Assembly (NCBI RefSeq): GCF_018614205.1 | Contig: NZ_JAGGOS010000084.1 | Coordinates: 39,522 to 103,521 of the forward strand | Direction of reading: 5' to 3' | Source: Streptomyces sp. ISL-36 | GTDB taxonomy: Bacteria > Actinomycetota > Actinomycetes > Streptomycetales > Streptomycetaceae | DNA length: 64,000 nucleotides | In this document: positions 1 through 9,521 of the stretch, one piece after another | Position numbering within the stretch: the stretch's first letter is position 1 | Layout: each line of letters starts with the position of its first letter | Program-made: the position numbers and the translations under genes | Notes under the pieces: model-generated | What the model was told of the DNA's origin: nothing | The model's input: the letters and a program-made list of their open reading frames with translations, nothing else | Database searches by the model: none

Positions 1-1160
1 AGCCGGGTGCGCGCGGGGACGAGCCAGTAGTCGCCCGTACGGTAGGTGACGCCCTGCGCGAATCGGATCCGGATGCCCGACTCCAGCAGACTCCACTCGT
101 CGGCCCCGGTGGCGACCGGCACCGTGCCCTGCGAGTCCCAGCGGCGGACGCGGGGCCCGGCCGGATAGGACTCGTGCTTCAGGTCGTCCGGAAGGGTCGC
201 GGGGAGGCCGTCGATCTTGAGGCGGTTCCCGCGCACATCGGCCAGCCTCACCAGCTTGCCCGGCCGGCCCAGCAGTTCGCGTGTGTCATCCGTCAGTTCG
301 ACGGTCATGCCCGTGGTGAAGCCGACGACACCGTCCCTCCCGGGGTCGGCCACGGTGATGAACCCCTCGGAGTCGGGGCCCGACACCCACGATGCCGCCG
401 TGGCGGCGTTGTCCCGGGCCCACACGGCCGTCGCCGTAGCCGCGGGACCGCCCTGATGGATCTCGACGCGGTAGTGCTGGTTCTCCGGCCCGCGGAAGCC
501 GCCGGTGGCCGGCACGTAACACGGTCCGCTGCCCTCGTCGGGGTCGTCCGTCCGCACTTCGAGGAGACCGGTGGACGCGGCGGTGAGGGCCTTCCAGCCC
601 GCCGTCTCCAGGTCGCAGCCCGCCCCGGTACCGCCGACGTCGCCGAGGCGCAGCAGCCCCACCTGCCAGACCGTCTTGAGACGTGTGGTGGTGTCGGCTC
701 CGCCGAGGGCGACCTCCCGGATGTGGTTCTCCTCCAGGGCGGTGCGGTGCAGGTCCCAGGCGTGCACGAAGGCCAGGTAGCGGCCGGCCGTGGCCGGACC
801 GTCCTTCAGCGACCCGTCGTCGTTGTGCACGACGCCTTTGGCCGGCAGGTCCGGCTGCTTCCAGACGGACGTCCCCGAGGGGAGCCCCTCGTTCTCGAGG
901 AGGTAACCGTCGACGTAGTAGTGCCCGTTCGAAAGCAGCAGGTCCTTCCCGTCGCTGCTGATCGTCAGGCCGAAGGCGGCCGCCGACGCCGGGCCGCCGG
1001 CCGGGCCGAGCAGGTCGGCACCGGTCGATGAACGCAGATGGTCGACAATGTCCTGCTGCTCGTTCCAGTCCGCGTCCAGATCCACGCGCCCCTGCTGCCG
1101 GAGGACTTGACGGAAGTGGCGCGTGGGGTCGAAGGACGAACGGCTGATGTCGGCTTTCAC
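1..1160 (-). CDS. DUF6519-type eCIS/phage-tail protein, 3' end outside window
   Basis: A GTG-started frame opens at 1160 and stays open to the window edge, giving about 386 N-terminal residues; the C-terminus is missing. The start is set by a GTGA overlap with the TGA of the upstream gene. The first residues read MKADISRSSFDPTRHFRQ, followed by QQGRVDLDADWNEQQD, which is the hallmark opening of DUF6519 proteins found at the distal end of contractile tail and eCIS operons. The rest is beta-rich with many Gly, Thr and Asp residues and no membrane segment. The biochemical role of DUF6519 is not established; a baseplate-periphery or fibre-like role is an inference from its position after the gpI-like gene. 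The family call rests on the motif and is fairly secure, the function is not. Confidence 0.8.
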   Translation of the reverse strand, partial: MKADISRSSFDPTRHFRQVLRQQGRVDLDADWNEQQDIVDHLRSSTGADLLGPAGGPASAAAFGLTISSDGKDLLLSNGHYYVDGYLLENEGLPSGTSVWKQPDLPAKGVVHNDDGSLKDGPATAGRYLAFVHAWDLHRTALEENHIREVALGGADTTTRLKTVWQVGLLRLGDVGGTGAGCDLETAGWKALTAASTGLLEVRTDDPDEGSGPCYVPATGGFRGPENQHYRVEIHQGGPAATATAVWARDNAATAASWVSGPDSEGFITVADPGRDGVVGFTTGMTVELTDDTRELLGRPGKLVRLADVRGNRLKIDGLPATLPDDLKHESYPAGPRVRRWDSQGTVPVATGADEWSLLESGIRIRFAQGVTYRTGDYWLVPARTR

Positions 1161-3352
1161 TGCTGACTCCTCGGGATGACGGGTAGCGGCGCCGCTACGA
1201 GACCGAACGGCAGGTATTCGTCGAGCGCGTTGACCAGGTTCGCCAGCCGCTGAGACCGTTGCGCGGATCCGAAGGCCCCGATCTCCAGTCCGTGTTCGGC
1301 ACCTGACACCAGCTCCGGCGGACTGTCGAAGGCGAGGACGGCGTAACCGAAGTGGCCGAAGTCCGTGGACACGAAACGCGGTGCGAGTCGGGTCCGCACC
1401 TCGGGAGCGAGACTGAGGGGTACGTCCTCGACGGCGGCTTCCGGCTGGCAGCGGTAGCGGCGCGGGGTCTTGGAGCCCGGCGGAACGTAGCAGAAGCGTA
1501 CACATCCCGATTGGTGGCGCTCGACCTGGACCGGAGCGGTGAACAGGGTGCCGTCGGCCGACAGTTCGCGGACGACCGTCTCGCCGAGAACCGTGCTGCC
1601 CGCGAGGGCGGCATCGGCTGCCACCGCGTCGATGGCGCGGGCGCCGCCGTGCGCCTGGACCACGGAGCCCTCGATCCGCAATCGGCGCACCGTGGCGGGC
1701 AGGGTGACGGGCCCCACGAGGGAGCGGTGGATCTCCACGGCGAGTTCGGCATCGCCGCCCGTGATGCGGATCCCGCCCCGTGCGGGCACGATGCCGCAGT
1801 TGTGCACGGCGATCCGGCCGAGCCGCGCGGTGCCGTTGTCCAGGAGTTTCAGCCCGCCGTCGATCAGGAGCCCGTCGAATGCCAGCTCGCCGGGCTCGCG
1901 ATCAGCGGCGGCCGTCCCGGACACCTCGATGTCGCCCACCAGGCAGGGCCGGACACCGGACGGTTCGACGTCGCCCGTCCGCTGGACCGCGGCAGGATCG
2001 ACGCCGTCCGGTGCCCGCCTGGTCCGTGCCGCGATGACCACGAGCTTGTTGCCCTCGCCCAGCCGGATGGCATGGTCCCCCGTGAGCGCCTCCACGTAGC
2101 GATGGCTGTCCGTCACCGCGATGACCCCGAAGACCCCCCTCCGATCGTCCTGCCAGGTGTTCCAGGCGTCCACCGCGTCCCGGAGCCGTGTGTGGTCGAC
2201 GGGGTGATCCGGGTCGCGGGCGGTGCCGACCGAGCGCTGCCAGTCCACCGGACGGTCGAGGACGGCGTCGAGGCTGTCGAAACGGCCGTAGGCGCCCGCG
2301 CCGACGTCGCCGCCCGACCCGTAGGCGTGGTCGATCCGTACCCGATGGGGCGGCGCCGGCAGAGGGAAGGAGATCCGGCCGAGCACCGGATCGACGAGGA
2401 CGTGGTCCGCTTCCGGCCGTCGCCAGGTGGTGAGATCACAGACCCGCAGCCGTGTCGCGGGTACCTCGACGAGCGGGTCGGCCTCCTCCTTGGCCACGTG
2501 GATCCGGAACACCGGAGACTTGCCGAAGAAGCGCTCGACCGGAGTCCGCCCCTGGGCGAAGGGGGCCCGGCGTTCCTCCAACTCGTGGAAGAGCGGCCTC
2601 CTGCGTGCGAGACCGGGTACGTGCTCCTCCTGGGCGAACTGCTCGATGCCGCCCTCGGGCGCCGGCCGGACGAACATCGGACGGTCGGCACCGAGCGGAT
2701 CCACCCGGTATCGACCGTCGTCGGGGTCGCCGACCGGGTACGGCGTGACCCCTTGCAGCCACGACGAGCCGATCGGCCACACGAACAGGCCGAGATGGGG
2801 AATGTTGAACCAGCCCCCATCGCTGCCGGGCGGGCGCACATCCACGGTGTGGGGCAACGTGTCGAAGGGCCCGTCCAGCAGTTCCAGAGCGTCACCGTGG
2901 CGCAGATCGGCCGACGCGGGCCGGTGCGGCCTCGGGTGGTTGACGTTCTGGGTGGCGGACAGAAGCTCGAAGAACTCGACGGCCTTCGCCGGCCAACCGG
3001 TGGCGTCCCGGGCCAGCTGTTCCAGCATGGCGGTGGTGCCCTTGCGGCAGCGCAGCCGAAGGGTGTTGGCCACCCAGGCCCGAGCGGTCGTGGAGGTGAC
3101 CCCGGCCACCTGGTGGACGCTGCGGACGCCGAGAAGGTCGCCGATGTAGGGGATGACCCACTCGGCGCAGGTCTCGATGAACCAGTTCTCGCCCAGTTCC
3201 TCGATGTCGGCGTCGACCACCCGGATCTGCTCGGCCACGACGTCGATCAGCGCACGTGCGGTTCCTCCGTTCTCGGCGTCGCGGCGACGCAGCGCGGCGG
3301 GAAGGAGCGCGTAGAGACGGTCCCCCGTGAGCGGGGCGGTGTTCGTGGTCAC
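1157..3352 (-). CDS. eCIS tail protein, P2 gpI-like baseplate/tail component
   Basis: A 731-residue protein starting at a GTG that overlaps the preceding stop as GTGA. The N-terminal 130 residues (LYALLPAALRRRDAEN, then RALIDVVAEQIRVVDADIEE and a W-rich stretch to about 110) match the phage tail protein I type fold (Tail_P2_I) seen in eCIS baseplates. The remainder, about residues 150-730, is beta-rich with repeated short strands around 480-600 (DGLLIDGGLKLLDNGTARLG) that suggest a beta-helix. In contractile particles this class sits at the outer wedge near the fibre attachment point. It follows two baseplate wedge genes in the same coupled operon. The N-terminal family call is good; the beta-helix is read from composition only. 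Confidence 0.8.
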   Translation of the reverse strand: MTTNTAPLTGDRLYALLPAALRRRDAENGGTARALIDVVAEQIRVVDADIEELGENWFIETCAEWVIPYIGDLLGVRSVHQVAGVTSTTARAWVANTLRLRCRKGTTAMLEQLARDATGWPAKAVEFFELLSATQNVNHPRPHRPASADLRHGDALELLDGPFDTLPHTVDVRPPGSDGGWFNIPHLGLFVWPIGSSWLQGVTPYPVGDPDDGRYRVDPLGADRPMFVRPAPEGGIEQFAQEEHVPGLARRRPLFHELEERRAPFAQGRTPVERFFGKSPVFRIHVAKEEADPLVEVPATRLRVCDLTTWRRPEADHVLVDPVLGRISFPLPAPPHRVRIDHAYGSGGDVGAGAYGRFDSLDAVLDRPVDWQRSVGTARDPDHPVDHTRLRDAVDAWNTWQDDRRGVFGVIAVTDSHRYVEALTGDHAIRLGEGNKLVVIAARTRRAPDGVDPAAVQRTGDVEPSGVRPCLVGDIEVSGTAAADREPGELAFDGLLIDGGLKLLDNGTARLGRIAVHNCGIVPARGGIRITGGDAELAVEIHRSLVGPVTLPATVRRLRIEGSVVQAHGGARAIDAVAADAALAGSTVLGETVVRELSADGTLFTAPVQVERHQSGCVRFCYVPPGSKTPRRYRCQPEAAVEDVPLSLAPEVRTRLAPRFVSTDFGHFGYAVLAFDSPPELVSGAEHGLEIGAFGSAQRSQRLANLVNALDEYLPFGLVAAPLPVIPRSQQ

Positions 3353-5892
3353 AGACTCGGCTCCGGGGCGTCGGTGAGCGTGATGTGAGGCGCGGACAGG
3401 GTCAGCACCTCGTCGGGTCGGGCGCGCAGGACGTCCGCTTCGGCCGCCTGGCCGGCGAAGCGCAGCTTCCCCGGTTCCACGCCCAGGACGCCGTCGACAC
3501 TCTGGGTCACCGCGAGGACCTCGCCGGCCGCGACAGGTTGTCCGAACTCCCGTGCTGCGAAGGAGAAGGCGCGGACGAGAGCGTCGGTCACGGCCGCGTA
3601 CACCTGCGAGACGACCCGTGTGCCCGCCGTACGCAGACCCAGTTCCACCATGAACGGCCGGGGGGTGAAAGTGTCGACGCTGACGTCGTGACGGGCGTGC
3701 CGGGCGGCGTCGATGCCGGCCGTCAGGTGGGCGTGCAGCGTGGAGGAGGGGGCGACGGGCTGTTCGTCGCTCGTGGCGACGACGAGCCGGACCTGGAGCC
3801 GCTCACCGGTCCATCGGGCGCTTGCGCGCGCCTTGCCGACACCGGAGAAGGAGCGCGCGAAGTCCTCGTAGTCCCGCAGCGACACGATGCGGTCCAGGGC
3901 CAGCGCCGTGCCGGGCACGTTGCGTCGGGCCTGGGACAGTTGCTCGGGGTCGGCGCCGCCGGTCGCCGCGACGGGGTTGATGACGTCCTGCAGACCGAGC
4001 GGCCGGGACAACGGAAGGCTGATCCGGCGCGCGTCGACGTTCCCCGCCCGGCCGGTCCCGATCCGGTACTCGGCGACGACGTTGTCCTTTCCGGTGGGCA
4101 GCCGTGCTCCGGTCCGGCCGTCGCCGAAGCACACGGTCACGGTGCCGTCGTCATCGCGTCGGGTGAGGAACACCCGGGCATCGGGCGGCTGGCCGTGGAG
4201 CGTGGGGACCTCCGTCCAGCGCACGCCGTCGACCCTGACGGTGAGGGTGCTCAGGCCCCCGGTGGGCGTGGGGGCGGACACGTAGGTGAGCGGTTTGCCC
4301 AGGAGGGTGAAGCGGGGGAAGGGCACGGACCCGTCGCCACTGCCGAGGGTTTCCGTCCGGCTCTCGCCGTCCGTGGCCGGTGCGACGTTGGCGTTCACCC
4401 GGACGGAGTCCGGCAGATAGGAGTGGGTCAGTTCTTCCGTGAGGAAGAGCGTCGTGGAGGCGCCCGTCCCGATGGAGGAGATCCGGCTGACCTCCGCGAT
4501 CTCGTCGCCCGTGCGGGCGGCCGTGCCGCGGATCGCGACCAGCCTGCCTTCCGGCGGCAGGACGGGCGGTGCGGAGGCGAGCTCGATCTCCTTGCCCGAC
4601 ACCGCCTGGGTCACGCGCTGGTAGGCCGGCTCGAGTGGTTCAGGACAGGCGTAGACGGTGGTGGAGCGGATGTCGAACGTGGTGATGTTGTCGCCGATGA
4701 GGTCGAGAACGGTGACCTGGGCCTGCATGAGGAAGTCATCGACGCTCTCCTCGGTCACCTTGAACACCGTGTACTTCTCCGTTTGCTGGGGTGAGGCGAG
4801 CACCACCCAACTGCCGCCCGCGATCCCGGGATGGACCCGGTCGAGCCGGACCACTCCGTCCGCCGGCAGCTGCGCCTCTGCCCAGGAGAGCTGGCGGTCC
4901 GCGTAGAGCCCTGGATGAAACTTCGGCGTCCCCGGTCTCCCGTCCGCATTGGCCGGAGTCACCCACTCGCCCACGCGGAGCGAGGAGGGCAGGGCCTTCC
5001 ACGGCACGGCGTTGTACCCGAAGACGAGAGCCCGCACGCGCATCACGTACATGTCGGCCGGACGGCCCAGATGCGCGGAGTCGACCGGCCGGATCGACTC
5101 GACCGTGGCGACGGTGTGCTCCGCCAGGGATCCGGACCGCTCGACGGTACGGAGGTCCGTGATTCGGCACGCCTCCCAGTCGAGGACCGGATCGGCACTG
5201 GCCGGCAGTGGTGTCGGGAGCAGGACGATCACGTCTCCGACGGCCACGCCCGTGGACGTGCCGGCCAGCCGGAGCGTCGTGTCGCCGAGCTTCGGCACCG
5301 AGCGCACGATCGACACGGCCCGCATCGCGTTCCATTCGGGGCGCCCCTCGACCTCCTCCGTCGTCTCGAAGGTACGGGGCAGGGTGTCCTGGACCGGGAC
5401 GCTCTGCGCCTTGGTCCCCACGGCCAGCCGTACCGCCTCCGGAGTGGTGGCCGCGAGGGCACTGGCCGGGAGATCCACGAGGGGGGAAGGGGCGGGGACC
5501 GTGGGCTCGGCCAGGGTGAACGCGAGAGCGGTGGAGGCGGCCACCCCCGGGCGCAGCTCGTATCCGATCATCCGGGCGAGCTCGAGCACCGACAGCCGCT
5601 CGGTCGCCGTCCGCAGGAAGCCCTCGTTGGCGATGCGCTCCTGGTAGAAGGTGAGGACGTCGAGCATCGACCCGCACGCGTCGAGCAACGCGACCACCGG
5701 GTCGCCGTCGTCCCGGGTGGCGAGGTGGCGCAGCACGGGGTCCGTGCCCAGCGCGCGGAGCATCGCGGCCTTGAACTGGCCGTGCACGCCCACCCGGTAC
5801 GTCAGGCCGTCGAGCCCCGGCGGGTTGGACGGAGTGGCCGGCCGGGACGGGAAGGCGGGGCCGCAGCCGCAGCCGCAGTCGGTACCGGTCAC
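3349..5892 (-). CDS. eCIS baseplate assembly protein, gpJ/Afp12-like wedge
   Basis: The true start is taken as the GTG at 5892, which overlaps the upstream TGA as GTGA and gives 847 residues. The same frame stays open further upstream, but that stretch is antisense-style noise. The N-terminus is a short Cys/Gly patch (TDCGCGCGPAF), then a conserved region with LTFYQERIANEGFLRTATER near residues 70-95. The C-terminal third has the baseplate J signature region around LSLPLSRPLGLQDVINPVAATGG and LALDRIVSLRDYEDFARSFS, typical of putative baseplate assembly proteins. It should form part of the wedge that couples spike and sheath. The neighbour at 5889-8324 is a second wedge protein, the usual Afp11/Afp12 arrangement. 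Confidence 0.88.
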   Translation of the reverse strand: MTGTDCGCGCGPAFPSRPATPSNPPGLDGLTYRVGVHGQFKAAMLRALGTDPVLRHLATRDDGDPVVALLDACGSMLDVLTFYQERIANEGFLRTATERLSVLELARMIGYELRPGVAASTALAFTLAEPTVPAPSPLVDLPASALAATTPEAVRLAVGTKAQSVPVQDTLPRTFETTEEVEGRPEWNAMRAVSIVRSVPKLGDTTLRLAGTSTGVAVGDVIVLLPTPLPASADPVLDWEACRITDLRTVERSGSLAEHTVATVESIRPVDSAHLGRPADMYVMRVRALVFGYNAVPWKALPSSLRVGEWVTPANADGRPGTPKFHPGLYADRQLSWAEAQLPADGVVRLDRVHPGIAGGSWVVLASPQQTEKYTVFKVTEESVDDFLMQAQVTVLDLIGDNITTFDIRSTTVYACPEPLEPAYQRVTQAVSGKEIELASAPPVLPPEGRLVAIRGTAARTGDEIAEVSRISSIGTGASTTLFLTEELTHSYLPDSVRVNANVAPATDGESRTETLGSGDGSVPFPRFTLLGKPLTYVSAPTPTGGLSTLTVRVDGVRWTEVPTLHGQPPDARVFLTRRDDDGTVTVCFGDGRTGARLPTGKDNVVAEYRIGTGRAGNVDARRISLPLSRPLGLQDVINPVAATGGADPEQLSQARRNVPGTALALDRIVSLRDYEDFARSFSGVGKARASARWTGERLQVRLVVATSDEQPVAPSSTLHAHLTAGIDAARHARHDVSVDTFTPRPFMVELGLRTAGTRVVSQVYAAVTDALVRAFSFAAREFGQPVAAGEVLAVTQSVDGVLGVEPGKLRFAGQAAEADVLRARPDEVLTLSAPHITLTDAPEPSL

Positions 5893-8324
5893 AGGCCCCC
5901 CTCGGTGACGATGCGCAGCTGGCCCCGCTCGGGGCGGCTCGGGTCGTTGTCGAGCCGGATGACCTCGAGGTCTCCGACGGCCAGCAGGCCGCGGTCGCGT
6001 TCTCCCGCCGACACGCGGCCGAACCGCTGGAAGCGGGTGACGGTCACGAAGGCCACGCCCGCGACCGACATGGCGGCACGGTGGATCTCGCTGACGTAGA
6101 GCGGCTGCCCGAAAGTGAAGCGGTCCGGTGCGAAGAAGCCGCCGGTTCCGTCGGCGAGCCTGCGGGGTCCGAACACGTCGAGCAGTTCCCGCTCGACCTC
6201 CCGGGCGAAGTAGCCGGGCTTCACGCAGACGCTCAACTCCAGGTCCAGCGCGACGGGTTGCGGACCTGTCACCTCCAAGTCGTAGCCCGCGATCCGGAAT
6301 CGCCGGAGATGCGCCGACAGTTCGGCGAGGAAGGCGGGATCGCCGGTGACGGGTGCGTCGTCGCGACGGTCGAGGGTGAGGAAGACGGTGTACCAGCTGC
6401 CGGTCCAGCGGAACCTCGCCTTGGCGTTCTGCACCTCGGGGTGGCGTCTGGCGACCTCTTCCCAGTCGGCCTCCGTCACGGCCCGCTGCTGGACGCGGAA
6501 GGACTGGGGGGCGAACTCCTTGATCTCCGCCATGGACTCGGGGCGGGTGCCACCCCGGGCGGGCAGCGGGTTGGTCACGTCCTCGATCCCCTCGCGATCC
6601 CAGACGAGTCGGCGAAGGGTGCCGTGGCCGACGTTCCCCTCGGGGCCGTTGCCGATCCGGAAACTCGCGGTCAGGGTCGTGCCCTTCAGGGGGCGCATCC
6701 CGTGCACGTCGTCCCCGAACCGCAGCCGGGCGGTCTCGTCGCGCTCCGTCTCCACCACCAGGTCCCGGTCGAACCGGTCGCTGCCCAGCAGATCGAGCTG
6801 GGCACGCCAGGGGTGGCCGAGCTCGTCGGTGAGCCATACCTGGGGGAGCGCCGTATCGGGCGAGCGACGGAACACGTCCGAGGCGGGCCGCGTTCGGGCC
6901 TTGTCGTGCACGTACGGCTCCGCGTTGCTGAGCGGGGCGTCCGGGAGGACGGGGCGGTAGCGCCCCCGGTCGGGTACCGGGGGCAGCTTGCGCCCTGTGA
7001 CGCCGCGCCCGTGGTCGGCGAGCACGACGTTGCCGCGGGCGACGGCGAGTGCCTGCTCGCCGGCGCCCGGCGAGGAGGCGTCCTTCACCCACAGCGGGAA
7101 CGGCAGGGCGTCCGCGTGGTGCCAGCGGACGTCGTACACAGGGCGCCCGCCTACCGACCCTTGCACCTGCTCGAGCGGATCGAACCGGCGCCGGGCCTCG
7201 ATCAGACGGACGGCGTGGCGGTGCGCCGGGTCCGCGTCCGCCTCCAGACCGGTCTCCCGGCCGGCCGTCTCCTCGAAGATCAGCACGTCACCGGCGGCCA
7301 GGACGAACCCCGCGTCCACCAGAGTCGCGCTGGTGCATCCGGCAGGCAGACAGTAGGAGTCGGCGCTCCAGGTGTGAATGGCGATACGGGAGCGCGCGGC
7401 TACGAGAGTCAGCGGATGCATCGTCTCGAACGTGATCACGTCCCCGAGGGCCTCCGCCTGCGCGCGGCTCAGGGTCTTCGCATCCTCGCGGCGGCCGAGC
7501 AGCACGGGCGTGCCCGCCTTCACCTCCTGGCCGTTGCTCGTCGTGTCCGGTTTCACGTCGATCGCGATCCAGGCGCGGGCGTTGGTGCCGTCGTGGACGT
7601 GGTGGTCGAGCAGGCGGGCGTGCCTGCGTGCCGAGATCCTGCTGCGTGCCGTACCGAGATAGGCCTCGGTGGCCACCGCGTCCTGGAAGTAGCTGAGCTG
7701 GTCACCGATGTGCGCGAACAGCTCCACCAGGTTCACCAGCCCGTCGGCCGGGCTGCGATCGGTCCAGGTGGGCAGCAGCGTGCCCAGCCGGTCGAGCATC
7801 AGCCGGCGGAAGCCCTCGTAATCCTTCGCGAGGTAGTCGAGCACCGGGGGAGCGGGCGAGGGCGGGGGCTCGTCGGGCCGCGGCCGGCAGTCGAACGCGC
7901 TGAGGCAGCCGACCTTGAAGGAGAACCGGACCATGGCCAGGACCGGATCGAACCCGTCCGGCGGCTCGGCCGGGGTGGCCCGGCTCACCAACCGCAGCGT
8001 GTAGGAGGAGAAGTCCCCGGCCCTGTCGACCGAGACGGTCAGCACGCTTCCGGAGGCCTCGACACCGGTCACACCGATGGCGGTGACCCGTTCGCCCCCT
8101 TCGACGACCACATGGCTACGGTCCAGTGCCGGCGTCGCGGGGATCCCGCCGGTCTGGCCCGGCAGCGGATGCAGAAAGTGAACCGCCAGCCTGCGCTGAT
8201 CGTCGGGGTCGACCTCGAGGTAGTCGATGCCGTTGTGGGTGGTGCTCTCCCGCACCTTCTGCCGACGCTTCTCGTCGGCGCACGTGAACACCGGTGCGAC
8301 CGCGGCACCCGTCACAGCGACCAT
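5889..8324 (-). CDS. eCIS baseplate assembly protein, gpJ/Afp11-like wedge
   Basis: An 811-residue protein. Conserved segments include VLDYLAKDYEGFRRLMLDRL and LVNLVELFAHIGDQLSYFQD around residues 165-225, and EIKEFAPQSFRVQQRAVTEA near the end of the J-type domain (about 590-620). These are characteristic of the putative baseplate assembly proteins of eCIS loci. The start is the ATG at 8324, with GGAG five bases upstream. A GTG three codons later (8315) would instead make a GTGA overlap with the gp25 stop but is 14 bases from that site, so I prefer the ATG; the choice changes only three residues. Together with the downstream gene it forms the wedge pair around the hub. Confidence 0.88.
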   Translation of the reverse strand: MVAVTGAAVAPVFTCADEKRRQKVRESTTHNGIDYLEVDPDDQRRLAVHFLHPLPGQTGGIPATPALDRSHVVVEGGERVTAIGVTGVEASGSVLTVSVDRAGDFSSYTLRLVSRATPAEPPDGFDPVLAMVRFSFKVGCLSAFDCRPRPDEPPPSPAPPVLDYLAKDYEGFRRLMLDRLGTLLPTWTDRSPADGLVNLVELFAHIGDQLSYFQDAVATEAYLGTARSRISARRHARLLDHHVHDGTNARAWIAIDVKPDTTSNGQEVKAGTPVLLGRREDAKTLSRAQAEALGDVITFETMHPLTLVAARSRIAIHTWSADSYCLPAGCTSATLVDAGFVLAAGDVLIFEETAGRETGLEADADPAHRHAVRLIEARRRFDPLEQVQGSVGGRPVYDVRWHHADALPFPLWVKDASSPGAGEQALAVARGNVVLADHGRGVTGRKLPPVPDRGRYRPVLPDAPLSNAEPYVHDKARTRPASDVFRRSPDTALPQVWLTDELGHPWRAQLDLLGSDRFDRDLVVETERDETARLRFGDDVHGMRPLKGTTLTASFRIGNGPEGNVGHGTLRRLVWDREGIEDVTNPLPARGGTRPESMAEIKEFAPQSFRVQQRAVTEADWEEVARRHPEVQNAKARFRWTGSWYTVFLTLDRRDDAPVTGDPAFLAELSAHLRRFRIAGYDLEVTGPQPVALDLELSVCVKPGYFAREVERELLDVFGPRRLADGTGGFFAPDRFTFGQPLYVSEIHRAAMSVAGVAFVTVTRFQRFGRVSAGERDRGLLAVGDLEVIRLDNDPSRPERGQLRIVTEGGL

Positions 8325-8671
8325 CCGAACTCCTCGGCTACACGCCGGTCGGATCCGCGCGGCGAGTAGACCACGAGGACGCGCAGGGACTCCTCGTCGC
8401 TGTCGACCTCCACCGAACCGATCTCGATCAGGTCGCCCAGCCAGCGTTGCAGGGCGCTCTGCACGGTGAGCTGTGTCGTGGCGGCGAGGGTCGGGTCGGC
8501 CGGGGCGAGGATCAGCTGGAGCAGACCGCTGCCGAAGTCGGGCCGGTTCACTCGCTCGCCCGGCTGGGTCATGAGCACCTCACCGATGAGCGCCCGGATG
8601 TACTCGTCGTCGGGCAGCGCGGCGCTCCGCCCGGAGATGTCGATCAACGGCGGGACGGCGAAATGGGTCAC
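8312..8671 (-). CDS. gp25-like baseplate wedge protein (GPW_gp25 family)
   Basis: A 119-residue protein starting with the GTG at 8671, overlapping the PAAR gene stop as GTGA. The motif EYIRALIGEVLMTQPGER followed by NRPDFGSGLLQLI is diagnostic of the T4 gp25/Afp9 family, a small sheath-initiator and wedge protein that contacts the first sheath ring. The length fits the family (about 110-140 residues). It lies between the tip gene and the two large wedge genes, as in Afp9-Afp10-Afp11-Afp12 loci. Its last 13 bases overlap the start region of the next wedge gene. Confidence 0.92.
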   Translation of the reverse strand: MTHFAVPPLIDISGRSAALPDDEYIRALIGEVLMTQPGERVNRPDFGSGLLQLILAPADPTLAATTQLTVQSALQRWLGDLIEIGSVEVDSDEESLRVLVVYSPRGSDRRVAEEFGWSL

Positions 8672-9012
8672 TGGGCCATCACCTTGGTCTGGGTCGTGGT
8701 GACGATCGGCGGCCCCTGCGGAATCTGCTCGACGCTCTGGCAGAGGCCCGTGCTCGTGTTGAGGAGGGCCGGCCGCCCGGTCACCAGGACCCGGGTGGCC
8801 GGTGTGGCCCACACGACACGGACGCAGGGCTGGGGCTTGGTGCCGACTCCGAAGGGGATCTGGAACGGGCAGCCGGTCACCGGCGTGTTGTCGGTGACCG
8901 TGGCGACCGGGAAACCGGACACGAACACCCTGCTCTGACCGGTCGAGATCTGTGCGGGTGCGCCGTGCGAACAGGAGACCTTGGCGGTGAGATGAGAGAC
9001 GGCTCCGGGCAT
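8668..9012 (-). CDS. PAAR-like spike tip protein
   Basis: A 114-residue protein whose ATG at 9012 overlaps the preceding stop by one base (TGATG). The sequence has repeated short Gly/Thr/Val strands with well-spaced Cys and His residues (KVSCSHGAPAQIS, VTDNTPVTGCPFQ), consistent with the PAAR-type beta-helical cone that caps the spike and binds a metal ion at its apex. It lies immediately after the gp5-like spike gene and before gp25, the Afp10 position. PAAR tips can carry effectors by fusion; this one has no extra domain, so cargo must load elsewhere. Confidence 0.8.
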   Translation of the reverse strand: MPGAVSHLTAKVSCSHGAPAQISTGQSRVFVSGFPVATVTDNTPVTGCPFQIPFGVGTKPQPCVRVVWATPATRVLVTGRPALLNTSTGLCQSVEQIPQGPPIVTTTQTKVMAQ

Positions 9013-9521
9013 CAGGTGACCACCAGAGCGGTCTGGTTGACGGCGACACTCGCACCGGCGAGCACGATGCTCGCCCCACGTGCGTTGTTGATCGTGATGC
9101 CCGCGTCGCTGACGGAGATGAAGGCCCCGGACGTCGACTTGATGAGGATCCCTCCCGTAGGGCCCGGAACGTCGGAGATCACAAGTCCGTTCTGCCGGGT
9201 CGTCTGCAGCACGATGGACGGAACGACCGGGGACACCGCGAGCGCCAGGGCCGGCACCTCCGCCGCGCTGCCGTACCAACAGCCCGACCAGATCGGATGG
9301 TTCGGGTCCCCCTGCTCGTACTCCACCCACACCCCGGCGCCGGGAGGCGGGAGCATCCAGGCGCCGTGCTGCACTCCGGCGGTCGGAAAGCTCGGCATGG
9401 CCCACGTCGAGGGGCCGGGCCCGGACACGTCGGGCACCTGGACCATCAACCGGCCCGTCTGCAGGGGATCGATGTTGCTGATCACCGTGCCGCGATGCTT
9501 GCCGTAATAGCGTTTGCTCAT
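9012..9521 (-). CDS. Spike protein, gp5/baseplate V OB-fold type
   Basis: A 169-residue protein starting at ATG 9521 in an ATGA overlap with the hub gene. The N-terminal 95 residues carry the OB-fold signature of gp5/VgrG spikes: YYGKHRGTVISNIDPLQTGR, LPPPGAGVWVEYEQGDPNHP and IWSGCWYG. The C-terminal part (about 100-169) has alternating hydrophobic/polar strands (GGILIKSTSGAFISVSDAG) that would form the trimeric beta-helical needle. In Afp8-type loci, hub and spike are often one polypeptide; here they are two coupled genes, hub first and spike second. The PAAR tip follows directly. Confidence 0.9.
   Translation of the reverse strand: MSKRYYGKHRGTVISNIDPLQTGRLMVQVPDVSGPGPSTWAMPSFPTAGVQHGAWMLPPPGAGVWVEYEQGDPNHPIWSGCWYGSAAEVPALALAVSPVVPSIVLQTTRQNGLVISDVPGPTGGILIKSTSGAFISVSDAGITINNARGASIVLAGASVAVNQTALVVT

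Noticed and set aside
1352..8369. Long plus-strand frames (678, 469, 422 and 762 codons) across the eCIS genes
   Set aside because: They are antisense to well-recognised baseplate genes, rich in Arg, Gly, Pro and His, and without motifs; typical of high-GC DNA.
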